A stretch of 64,000 nucleotides of DNA from positions 1,877,501 through 1,941,500 of the forward strand of contig JAGTTD010000010.1 of the NCBI GenBank assembly GCA_018398585.1, read 5' to 3'. Below are positions 53,664-63,613 of the stretch, piece by piece. Under the pieces are notes generated by a model. It was not told where the DNA came from. It worked only from the letters and a program-made list of their open reading frames with translations, and made no database searches. The DNA is from Simmondsia chinensis (Eukaryota > Streptophyta > Magnoliopsida > Caryophyllales > Simmondsiaceae). Made by a program: the position numbers and the translations under genes. Every line of letters starts with the position of its first letter. The first letter of the stretch is position 1.

Positions 53664-54278
53664 TTTTTCGATAATTAGCGACAAAGTCACGGTACAAAGC
53701 AGGCCACTCGACTAAGCGAGATTCGAGTCCACCCGTAGAAGAACGGGCCACAAGAGACAACAAAAAACAGGGAGACAATCAAAAACAGGAAAAAACACGA
53801 GCCTCAAACACTACTACTCAAGACATCGAACTACATGGTCAACTCAACTGCAGGAAACTCGAGCAACGACACGCTGAAACTATTGAAGCACGGGATTCGG
53901 GGAGGGTGGATCAAAGCCTTTGCCATAGTTCAGATCAAATCTCAACAGGAGTCTCTCCGCTGGGCACCTAGCACAGCCTTCTACGGAGCAAAGCACTCAC
54001 CATAGGCGGGTCGAAGCCATAAAAATTCAGACTTAGTCTTTTTTCCATCTCTATTACTCTGACAGCCTCCTCGATTTTACTAGCATCAATAATGTTGTCG
54101 CCCCGATTCGCCATATTCCTCTTTTTCTTTTGTCTTAACTGGTTTCTGTGCATTTCTTCTGGGCGACAAGTCCTTCAAGAAATCTTGTAGTTCCCGCTTC
54201 TCCTTTTCTTTCATCTTACGCTCCAAAGCTCACTTATCCCTTTTTGTCGTCTGCATTTTCTCCCTTTTCTCCTTTTTT
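53664..54278 (-). mobile_element. L1-mobilised insertion with an unidentified 5' half, minus strand
   Basis: Perfect 12-bp duplications, ccccctaactct, lie at 53652-53663 and 54279-54290 and define a 615-bp insert. The minus-strand 3' part (53950-53664) is a typical L1 3' UTR ending 'gtcgctaattatcgaaaaaa'. The 5' part holds a short open frame (54153-53968) with MANRGDNIIDASKIEEAVRV and LNFYGFDPPMVSALLRRRL, preceded by a Lys/Glu-rich open stretch. It may be a piece of L1 ORF1 or captured sequence; I cannot place it. Confidence 0.7.
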
Positions 54279-54325
54279 CCCCCTAACTCTGTATATAATG
54301 ATCCTTAGTTGGAAGAGAGGTAAGA

Positions 54326-54569
54326 CACTAAAGAGGGTAACAACATGCCGTCACCATATCTCATTAGAACTTCGAAGTTAAGCGTGCTTGGGCGAGAGCA
54401 GTACTAGGATGGATTACCTTCTGGGAAGTCCTCACACTTAGGTTGGAGGCACTCGGAAACAGTTTCTCTTCATGGGTACTACCCTAAAGAGGGAAGGCTG
54501 CGTACATCCAGCCCTCCCGACCCTGCTTAGGCGGGAGCCCTTGGGGCACTGAATATGTTATTTTTTGCT
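54326..54569 (+). mobile_element. full-length 5S-rRNA-headed SINE with well-kept pol III boxes
   Basis: Perfect 21-bp duplications lie at 54305-54325 and 54570-54590. The 244-bp insert carries a 5S head with box A (agttaagcgtgcttgggcga, from 54376) and box C (gcagtactaggatggattac, about 54398-54417). The head passes at 'cctcacacttaggttggagg' into the shared module, and the insert ends in a short tail 'atgttattttttgc'. Of the nine copies this has the best internal promoter and the longest duplication, so it may be among the younger. Confidence 0.92.
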
Positions 54570-54590
54570 TTAGTTGGAAGAGAGGTAAGA

Positions 54591-55751
54591 TGGATGAATA
54601 TTAATTAAGTTCCATCTCTCTCCCCTCTCTCTCTAAAACTCCCTCCCCTTTCAATCTAGTTTATCCTTCCCAGTATCTTTCCTCATACTGTATAAATCGC
54701 TACACTTGTAATTCCCTATACTTTGAATATATTACTATCTTGAGTTATTTGATCGATGAATTTGTTGTGGATTAATTGTGATTTTGATCGATTTTATATC
54801 ACAACAATAGTAAACCATATTTTCTTATTTACCGTATAATTTAATGGATTGTGGTTACATTATTTATTGTTGGTCTTTCATATGGCATCATTGGACTTCT
54901 ACGATGAGCGCCACAATTCAATTTCCTTTAGTTAAATAGATGACCTTCTTGGAATTGGTGTCCTAAAAATCTAATTAATTAGTTTTAAATATTAAATAAA
55001 AAATATTTTATTTATTTATTGTCTGATTATGTTTTATAACCTAAACACGCATGTGATTGTTTTCCAAAGCGTTCAATGAGATGGATGTGGTTCAAGATGA
55101 CATTTCAGGTTTGGTTTAAGTGATCAATGAGATTGAATCACGGATAGACTTAGGTCAAACTAGTGACATGTTGTCAAATTATGTTCGTAGTCGGTGATAA
55201 GTTCAGATAACTTATTTGATAAGACTATAATATAATACTTTTGATGACTTATTTTACTCATGGGGATAGGAATGCAAGAGTATTATGTTGGTGTTGTTAA
55301 TAAGATTGGAACACTAAGTATGATCATCTGAATTAGTTGTTTCTTTAATTGCTATCAGCAATAATTAATCTATAAGTCAATAACTCCAAATCCAAGAAAT
55401 AGTATGAACTCATGCATGGATTGTTCGTTGCTTTGATGTGCTAAAAGGATTAGGCAAAGTGCGTTGACTTGAATCTTACGTGTGTTGGATAACGGCATGA
55501 AGTGTGGTGAGAACAGTTGTTTTATGTGGAATCTATAGTATTAATGAGATAAAGATGTCCCCTTAGTTGATTCGCAGATATACAAATAGATTCTATAATA
55601 TTTGGCGAGAGTATTCCATATGTTTGATATTTAGAATTAATACGCAAATTGTTTTTGTGTTATTGAATTGTTCAAGAAGGGCGAGTTGGGAACTACAGCG
55701 AGAGATGTAAAAAAAGTAACGATAGTAGTTAAAGTTAATTTTACTCACTGA
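54591..55751. other. intergenic DNA without recognisable genes
   Basis: It contains a leader-like 'ctctctcccctctctctc' and AT-rich DNA. I found no coding frame and no family match. Confidence 0.35.
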
Positions 55752-56168
55752 GATCTACTAGGGCCCAATGGAGGGCTAGCATAGGGGTATTAGATGATCC
55801 GGTTAGAGTAGAGTAATCTTCGTCTTGACCTTATCTTTAGCTATACTTTTTCTATCCCTATCCCATTCTCGTTCTCTTTCTTTATCTCTTTTACCTCTAC
55901 CTCTTTTATCCCTATCCTTTTTTTTTTGTTTTTTTGTTTTTTTTTTTTTTTTTTGCTGCTTGCTTGCCATTCTCATGCATTTTTTATGCTTCTCCTGTGC
56001 CAAGTCTTTGGCTGATGAATGCATACCAACTATTTAGGCTGGGGGTCCTCAGAAACAGCCTCCCTTCAGGGTATCCCCCTGAAGGGGGGAGGCTGCGTAC
56101 ATCTACCTTCCCCAGACCCTGCTTTTGGCGGGAGCCCTTGGAGGCACTGGATTTGTTGTTGTTATTGT
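55752..56168 (+). mobile_element. 5'-truncated RTE LINE, last codons plus 3' UTR
   Basis: It begins 'ctagggcccaatggagggct', encoding RAQWRASIG as in the ORF end at 34599-34799. It continues through a ctatccc/tctctt tract, T-runs, 'atgcttctcctgtgccaagt' and the shared module to 'ttgttgttattg'. It confirms independently that the LINE ORF and the TTG-tailed module belong to one transcript. No clear target duplication was found. Confidence 0.85.
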
Positions 56169-57081
56169 ACTCTACGTCTGCTCCAGTCAGTTCGAAATTT
56201 TTTGTTGAAATATGTTCCTAACAGACCTTTGGGTTATCCATATAATTATGGGATTAGGGAGGTACGGGTTTCTAACCCATTCAATAAACAAGTAGGGTTT
56301 GGGTTGACTCGATTTTGAAGACCCTGGCCCTCATATAACATGAAAACGATACAACATGCATTTTTTTGCCCTAATTGTAGTAGACATTGTTTCACATAAC
56401 TTATCAATTAATAAAATCAAAATTATTTAACCCACCAGAGCCTTCTCTTAGTAGTATGAGACAATTAAGGGAATAAAGTGTTATTTTAGATCAAAAGGTA
56501 TGGAGTTTGACTCTCCCTTTAAACCTCTCCCCAATGCCTTGTTTGGCAACTGAGTAAAGTGGGGTAAAGAGGGGGAGGTACCCTTATTTGACAATTGGGT
56601 AAAGTGGTAAGGATAAATAAAGTTATAGTCAAAATAAGGGTAAACTTATTTAAAATTTATTTAAAATATTTCTTACCCTCCGTTACCCTCATTACCCTTA
56701 TTAAAACATTGCCAAACGAAGGTAAGAGTTTACTCTCATTACCCTTACCCCTCTTTACCCCCATTACTCTGTTGCTAAATAGGAGGTAAGAAATATCTGA
56801 GTTAATTGATTCATGTGGTGTATGAGTCACTATATGCGCTAGGCCCAGGGTTTACTAGGTAACCGAATTTCTCGTTCAAAAAAAAAATCAAAAATATTTA
56901 TCTAGAGCTGTATAAATCTTCTTTTTTGGTTATGATTTATGTAACATATATAACCATAAATATTAAAGTGATGCTCCAAAAATAACTACACTTTCCAATC
57001 CAAATTTTCGTTCTTCCCTGTTCGGTGTTGGTTACATTTTCACAGTCTCGAAATCAAGATCGGAAAAACCCTAATTTCTCC
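56169..57081. other. upstream flank of the reticulon gene
   Basis: About 56530-56790 is rich in 'gggtaaagtgg' and 'ttaccctcattacccttatt' words in both orientations, a probable inverted-repeat MITE similar to that near 15000-15250. The promoter of the reticulon gene should lie in the last few hundred bases. I see no decisive motif. Confidence 0.4.
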
Positions 57082-59447
57082 ATGGGCGAAACCCTAAATC
57101 CTCGACGAAATTCCGTTCATCAATCTCTCGGCGGTGGTTCTGGTCTCTCTCTCTCTTTCTGATTCTTATTTTGTTATATAATTTGCCTTGTTATCATCTT
57201 CGATCTCTTTTCTTACTCAACCAGGATCCGTTCTTTTTGGTTAGAGAATGTGTTGAACATTATAATCTGCGAAGTTAGCATAGTTCTTGAATCAATTTCT
57301 TTTGATTTCTTGGTAGAATGTGTATATAATTGTTTCTTTTTGTTGAATTTTACCGGGGTTTTTTAGGCCCGACTCACGGAGTTGGCATATATGAAATTTA
57401 CGTATAAATCCAATCGGGGTCTATCCAAACAGGGCTGGAGATAACCCCAAGCCACTGCTTGGGGCCCGGAATTTTAGAAGTTATGGTTTTTAAAATAACA
57501 ATTGTTAATATTATTAGGTTTTAACGGGAATATTACTATATTTAAAAGGCCCCATTTGAAAATTTTGCGTAGGGCCCCGAGAATGTTAGGACCAATCTTA
57601 CATCCAAAAAATAATTTTCATCTTAACAATTGTAATGATCTCTTCTCCCTCACACAAGTTCGATGCGAGATTCAAGTGGACTCACATTTGGAGTTCTCGA
57701 CACTTTTGCTTAGTTTTCTTGTTTTGTTTTTTTTAAATTTCACCGGGAAACCTACGAAGTTGGCATATCTTAAATTTACATATAAGTCAAAGTGGGGTTC
57801 AATCCAAAAACTAATTGGCATTAGGTAGCCTAACCTACTAGGCTTATATATTGATCTCTTCTCTCTCACAACTTCAATGTGTGATTCAACTAAAGTCACA
57901 ATTTTTTAGGCCCGACTCACGGAGTTGGTAGACATGAAATTCACACATAAGCCCAAGCGGGGTTCTATCCAAAAAATTAATTGGCATTAGGTGTGATAAC
58001 CCACTAGGCATATACATTGATCTTTTCTCTCTCACAACTCCAATGGGAGATTCAACTAACTATGATGTAGAGTTCTTACCATTTTGTTAAATTTCACCGG
58101 GATCTTTTATGCCCAACCTACAGAGCTGGCATATATGAAATTCACATATAAGCTCAAGTGGGATTCTATCCCAAAACTAATTGGCATTAAGTGGAGTCAC
58201 CCACTGAGCTTATATATTGATTGCTTCTCCTTGCACAACTCTAATGTGGGATTCAATTAAATTCACGTGTGGATTTCTTAACGCGTTTGCTTCAATTTCT
58301 TGGTAATTGACAGTGGCCGATGTGCTATTATGGAGAAAACGTTTGGGAAGTGTTCTGCTGCTATTCTCCGCAACATTTCTATGGTTTCTATTCCAAGTTG
58401 CTGGTTACAATCCTTTATCCTTTGTCGCAAATGTGCTTTTGCTTCTTGTTATAATCCTTTTTTTCTGGGCTAAATCTGCTTCTCTCCTTAACCGGTAAGC
58501 GTGTTTGAACCTTATAAATCTTACTATTTGCCACCATTTTATTTGCATCTTCATCCTTTTGGGTGATTATGTTAGTGACAAGTAATTTGATAAACGAATT
58601 GTTGATGACAAATATCTATCTAGGCCTTTGCCGCCAATTCCTGATATGGAAATATCGGATATATCGATTGAGATGATCACTGATGAAATTCGAATCTGGT
58701 TCAATCAAGCGTTGTCTGTTGCACGTGAGATTGCAGTTGGTGGAAATTTGAGGGTTCTTATCCAGGTAGAATATAATCTGCCCTTTTTCTCTTGGTTCTT
58801 GCATGATTTGTGGACGTTCATACTAATGTGAATACCTTATGTGAAATTTGACCCAGCCGTAGGGCCGGCCTATGGAATTAGCCTATACATAAGTTCCGCA
58901 TATAAGTCCAAGTGGGTTTCAAACCCTAAACTAATTGACATTGAGTAGAGTAGCACACTAGACTTACATATTAATCGCTTTTCTCTAACAACTACAATAT
59001 GGTACAACAAAGTTCTTAACACTTAAGTTGAGCAAAGTTTAATCCTAACTATTTATTTGCTTCTATAATCTTTCTTTTCTAACGCGTGCTTTTGCACTTA
59101 GGTTGCTACCATTTTGTGGGTGATTTCATATGTTGGTAGTCTCTTCAGTTTCCTTACTCTTGTCTATATTGGTGAGGTGTTCTCCTCCTTGTTAGGTTGC
59201 ACTATTTCTTCGATTTCACTTGTGAAGATTGTTAAAGATTGGTTTGTTTTTCACTTATATTGATATTTTGGCAGGGGTTCTTCTTTCTTTATCAGTTCCA
59301 TTATTGTATGAAAAGCATCGGGACAGGATTGATGACAAGCTTCATGTAGCATGCAAGCTCTTTGAATCAGGCTATAGAAAGATTGATGAAACAGTGTTAA
59401 CAAAGATTCCAATTCCCATGAACATGGCAAAGAAGAAGATTCAGTAG
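57082..59447 (+). CDS. RTNLB: reticulon-like protein, group B (5 exons)
   Basis: Exons: 57082-57142, 58314-58494, 58624-58765, 59102-59171, 59275-59447. GT-AG introns and phases fit, giving 208 residues. A short N-terminus ([20 protein letters not shown]) leads straight into the reticulon domain: [10 protein letters not shown], a long hydrophobic segment (about residues 32-77), a polar loop with [13 protein letters not shown] and [13 protein letters not shown], a second hydrophobic segment (about 128-162), then [12 protein letters not shown] and a lysine-rich end (MAKKKIQ) typical of ER retention. Reticulons insert hairpins into the endoplasmic reticulum membrane and bend it into tubules. Plant RTNLB proteins also affect receptor traffic. 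Introns 1 and 3 carry tandem TRIM-like LTRs. The frame is intact. Confidence 0.93.
57350..58290 (-). mobile_element. tandem array of four TRIM-like LTRs in intron 1 of the reticulon gene
   Basis: The approximate copies are 57350-57705 (interrupted by the MITE at 57431-57601), 57733-57898, 57899-58080 and 58087-58285. Each has 'cggagttggcata'-, 'aactaattggcatta'-, 'ctaggcttatatattgatc'- and 'ctctctcacaactccaat'-like blocks in the same order, reverse to the copy at 8170-8365. Neighbouring LTRs are joined with little or no internal sequence. One more copy is in intron 3 (58843-59035). Confidence 0.75.
57431..57601. mobile_element. hAT-like MITE nested in a TRIM-like LTR
   Basis: It starts agggctggagataacccc and ends gttaggaccaatctt. 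It splits an LTR copy between 'gtctatccaaac' and 'catccaaaaaa'. The flanks atccaaac (57423-57430) and atccaaaa (57602-57609) match at 7 of 8 bases, which fits hAT. Confidence 0.65.
58843..59035 (-). mobile_element. TRIM-like LTR, intron 3 of the reticulon gene
   Basis: 'tgaaatttgacccagccg', 'ggaattagcctatacata', 'taagtccaagtgggtttc', 'aactaattgacattgagtag' and 'agttcttaacactt' follow the family order in minus orientation. Target duplications are unclear. Confidence 0.6.
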
Positions 59448-60537
59448 GTTGAATGTAAGACATCTCTCAGTCTTTCCGCCACAATCAGATTTCATTAGTG
59501 CTATACGGTATGCTACCTTTTGCCTTACTCTATTGCTACTATTGCTGATGGACATTTGAAGGGTTTGTTTTAATGCATTCGAAGTGTTAGTTCTTTATTC
59601 TTCAGCATTTTTCTACGGTCTTTAGATACTAGATTTTGTGGTTGTGGGTACTTTGAAACTACCGAGGATAATTGGCCATCTTCTCAGAAGTATACTTCAA
59701 TGTGATTTCAGAGTGAAGTGAATCTGGGTTAGACAAATGGTGTTTGAACGTTTCGAAGCAAAGAGTTACCCCTAGATGGGATATGAACTTAATGGATATT
59801 CGCAAGTTTTGAGAGAGAATGAAAAGAAAGGGAGATGTGTGTTTAGTCTTGTAGCGCATACGGCAAATGATAAGGGATTGTAACCAGAAAAGTTGAATAG
59901 AAACCATAGAATTGCTGCAGAGTGTAGCAAAGAGCACTTTCAAACCATTTTATCCACAATAACACGTCCACCGCTATCAAATTACCAAGAGAAAGAAGCT
60001 GAAGAAACAAGTACCTATGAATTATATTGTACTATTGCTAACTTTGTACAATATAATGGCATAGAATTCTATTTCAAGAACAGTTAAAGCGTGTTTTCTT
60101 GCTGAAAAGAATGGATCTAAATCGAGAAGGAAAGGAGATCATGATGATAACTAGGCAAATTATTGAATAAGATAAATGTAAGAAAACCACTGCTTTTGCG
60201 GAAGCAGTAAGTATCAAAGATGAATCAAATTATTACCTGCTAGTCTCATGTGAGGAGGGTCCTTGGATTTGTTAATTTGTTAGTTAGATAACCTTGCTGT
60301 TATAGAATTTGTCTCATAAGCGTGTTTTATTTTTCTTTGTTTGGGCTGTTGTAGAATTTTCTCCTTGCTCTTTTCTTTCCTTTATGAATCATATCAATTC
60401 AAAAGCGAATCAACCAACTCAATCAATCAATCCACGAATCAAAGTAGTATATTCGTATGTAACTTATATAAGTCATACAAGAGTATAGAGGTTTACAAGT
60501 ATAAGAGAAGGTAGGGGGAGATAGAGGGGGGAGGGAG
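59448..60537. other. 3' flank of the reticulon gene
   Basis: The first part probably includes the reticulon 3' UTR. Short open frames on both strands (for example 59893-60087) show no recognisable domain. A purine-rich stretch 'gtagggggagatagaggggg' precedes the retrotransposon at 60538. Confidence 0.35.
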
Positions 60538-61179
60538 TGTCACGAGCCTAGGTCCGTCACTTAAGTTCAAGACCGGATTGATCAATGAACTTAGGGTTTA
60601 GAAGTTTTAGGGTTAAGATGAGGAAGAGAAGGTGAAAATTAGATGAGAAGTAGAGATAGAATTAAGACGAGAAAGAGAAGTATTTCATTGATATTTGTTT
60701 GGATGATCAGTACAAGTATAAGTTCCCTTATTTATGCTACTTACATCAATTCAAAAATGAGCGGGAAAGAACTAACTACAATTCAAATAATTGGCGGGAA
60801 ATAACCGTCCAAGCTAAAGGCGGGAAGGGGTGGAGCGTGTTGGCTCAACCGTCTCTAGAGTGTTCTAGATTATCCTATATTCCCATGTGACTAATTAATT
60901 GAATTAATACCCAATTTATATTTATTGTTATTGGGCTTTAATCCAACTAAGTATGGGCCAAAAAACAAGAAAAGATAATAGGCCTTGAGAATATCTGACT
61001 ATGATGGTGCGCGTCCTGGGCCGGGCCCAAGACAATGTCATGACATCCCTGGCAGCGAACTGGAGCGGTCCTGGACAAGCGAGCTGGGCCGGGCCTGGAC
61101 ATTCTTCTGGACGGACCTTGACAAGCCTCTGGCGCGACCTAGTGCAGACCCGACAGTGACCTGGGCTGAGCCCGTGACA
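60538..61179 (-). repeat. 3' LTR of the Ty3/gypsy derivative
   Basis: The ends are tgtcacgag at 60538 and ccgtgaca at 61179, so tgtcac/gtgaca are inverted. Its first 413 bp align with 63614-64000 apart from a 26-bp indel (60793-60818) between direct repeats ggcgggaa and scattered substitutions. The remaining 229 bp have their counterpart beyond the window. Part of this region (60980-61180) is GC-rich. Confidence 0.82.
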
Positions 61180-61208
61180 GTGCCGCCCCCATAAAACGAT
61201 CCTTGTCC

Positions 61209-62236
61209 TTAAGGATTGAAGTGGGGAAACTGCTGGTGTATGAAAGCCCAGTCTTCCCAAGTCTCTTCTGCTACGTTCTTCCACTCGATCAGCACTTGTG
61301 CGATCTTCTTCTTGTCCCTTGTCACGGTTCGATGTTGGAGCACCTCTTGAGGCATGACTTCCGGGTCCCCGTTTGAGTCACATTGTGGGAGTTCATTACT
61401 AATTTGAGCCCGTTGCCCAATCTTCTTCTTGAGTCTGGACACATGAAAGACCGGATGAATTTGGGCCCCTTCTGGAAGGCCCAACTTATAAGCAACTGAT
61501 CCGATCTTGGCTATGACTGGGTATGGCCCATAGTAGCGAGCTGCCAGCTTTAGGTTCCTCCTTAGGGCCAAAGAAGTTTGACGGTATGGCTGAAGCTTGA
61601 GGTAGACCAAGTCACCTACCTCAAACGTGCTTTCCGTCCTTTTCAAATCTGCCATCTGTTTGTAACGGTGCTGTGCTGCCTTCAAATTTTCTTTGAGGAC
61701 GTTGATCATGATGCCTCGTTCTGTGACGAAGTCCTCTACATCAGGAGAAGTTGAGTGGCAGGGCACATCCCAAGCCAAGAGGCGTGGTTCATACCCGTAT
61801 AAGGCCTTGAACGGTGAAGTCTTTAAGGATGAGTGATAATTGGTATTGTACCAAAATTCTGCAAGAGGCATCCATTGGGCCCATAGCTTGGGCTTGAGGA
61901 GGACCATAGTATGGAGGTAATTCTCTAGGCACTGGTTGACTCTCTCGGTCTGCCCATCAGTTTGTGGGTGGTACGAGCTGCTCATAAGCAAATTCACTCC
62001 AGCAAGACGTATTAGTTCCTTCCAGAATAGACTCAAGAAGGAAGAGTCCCTGTCCGAAACTATGTCCTTTGGTAAGCCATGTAGACGGTAAATGTGGTCC
62101 AAGAAGAGCTGGGCCACACGTGCTGCTGTATAAGGATGCGCCAACGTCAAAAAATGGGCGTATTTGGTGAAACGATCCACCACAACCAAGATCACGTCCT
62201 TCCTTTGGGACCTAGGGAGGCCCTCTTCTTGATAGA
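61209..62236 (-). pseudogene. integrase fragment with chromodomain-like C-terminus, Ty3/gypsy
   Basis: The open frame from the deletion junction starts EGLPRSQRKDVILVVVDRFT, then HGLPKDIVSDRDSSF (second catalytic Asp) and SYHPQTDGQTERVN (catalytic Glu). It continues through LAEFWYNTNYHSS, YYGPYPVIAKIGSVAYKLGL and HPVFHVSRLKK to a chromodomain-like end (VLIEWKNVAEETWED). The family's first catalytic Asp, in the MDFI-type motif just before EGLP, is removed by the deletion, as is the zinc-binding N-terminus. It is in a different frame from gag, and the first ATG (62195) is internal. Not functional as an integrase. Confidence 0.9.
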
Positions 62237-63544
62237 ACCCCTCAAACGCATTGTGTTATGAGTAATGCGTCCAGAGAGAGCGTTGAGGGAGATCTCCATC
62301 ACACTGGTTTCTTCCTCCTGAGCCTCTTCTTCTTCCTGTATTTCCTCCTCTTGCTCTTCTTCCACTTCCTCTTGTCCCTCCATACTTTGGAGCTGCTTTG
62401 ACTTACATACGTGTCCAGGAAAATAACGCTCCTGACACTTATAACACTGGCCGGGTTCGCGCCTTGGGGCGCTGGAGCCTGAGGAGGACGCTGGGCCAGA
62501 CCGTGCCCCCTGGAACCTTGACACGGACCCTGGGCCTGAGAAAGACACATGCGACCCTGGGCGCGCACTGGACTGGGGCTTGACATGGGATCCAGGCCTA
62601 GCGACACCCGATCCGGTCCCTTTGAAGCCACGGATCTCAGCGATAGCCAAATCTTGAAGTTTGGCTTGTTCAAATGCCAAACTTAGGTCCTGTGGGTGTG
62701 CTGCTTTGACTGAGGCTCTGAGTACAGGCTTGAGGCCGCTTATGAAGCTAGAAACGAAGTAATCTTCTGTCAAGGCTGGGTGATAAATCAGCATCCAACT
62801 CTTGAGTTCTTCAAAACGCATGATATAGTCCTCCACAGTATTGTTTTGGACGATTTTGCTGAATTCCTCCACTATGTCCTGAAGGGACCGATCCCCAAAT
62901 CTCTTGCAAAGCTCATCCACAAAGAACTGCCATGTGATCATGGGATTTTTGAGCTCCAAGGCTTGGTACCAAGCCTCTCCTTGATCGGGCAAGTGATTGG
63001 AGGCAAACTCTACCCATTCTTCAGCTGGCACGTGGTACCAACGGAAATACTTGAGCAATCTCCTGATCCAACCCCTAGGATTTGATCCATCAAAGCGAGG
63101 AGGATCTAATTTGGCGGTATGCTGCGAGTTCCGGGTACGGTTGCTTCCATTGTTGCCACTGTTGTCAGCCTCATCACCCACACGTGAAGGAACACGTTCA
63201 TTTCTGACCTCCGGAGGTGGAGGTGGAGGAGGAATCAAGCCACTTCCTCCAATTGGAACATAATTGCCAGAGCCTCCAGCAGTAACTTGAGTTGGAGCGG
63301 CCGGCATTGCCACCTCAGGTCGTTTCTCTTGGCTAATTGTGAACCTCTACATTGTAGCGTTCAAAGTCTCCATGGTCATCCTAAGATTCTCGGTAATCTG
63401 AGCTTGAGAATCAATGGAAGTTTTTAGTTCGTTGCTTATCTGAACTTGATTTTTAGAAATTCTCTCCAATCTCTCCAATCGCCGTTCAACAGATTCAAAT
63501 CGTTGTTGAACTTGTGAATCAGCGGTTTCCTCTGATGAAGACAT
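62192..63544 (-). pseudogene. gag of the Ty3/gypsy derivative, interrupted by one stop
   Basis: The likely start is MSSSEETADSQVQQRFESVE at 63544, opening into a coiled-coil-like stretch. A single in-frame TAG at 63347-63349 cuts it, and the frame is open again to 62192. The retrotransposon gag domain (KLDPPRFDGSNPRGWI, WYHVPAEEWVEFASNHLPDQ, DYIMRFEELKSWM) is followed by a Ser/Gly/Pro-rich stretch, a zinc knuckle (CYKCQERYFPGHVC), an acidic tract and the first residues of protease (SLNALSG...MRLRGSIKKR). There it meets the deletion and runs out of frame to a stop. Confidence 0.9.
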
Positions 63545-63597
63545 TGTGGCAGCGGATCGAGTGCTTCTAGTAATGGCCAGTTTGGTGATCGTAAGAT

Positions 63598-63610
63598 GGC
63601 TCTGATACCA
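63598..63610 (-). other. primer-binding site, initiator tRNA-Met type
   Basis: The minus strand reads tggtatcagagcc, the standard plant site complementary to the 3' end of initiator tRNA-Met. It lies 3 nt from the LTR end at 63614. Confidence 0.9.
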
Positions 63611-63613
63611 CCT

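Noticed and set aside
54326..54480. A genuine 5S rRNA gene
   Set aside because: The 5S-like part is diverged, runs into a SINE body and is bounded by retroposon TSDs.
60699..60890. 63-codon frame, with a similar one at 63719-63940
   Set aside because: Both are chance frames in the two LTRs of the Ty3/gypsy derivative.
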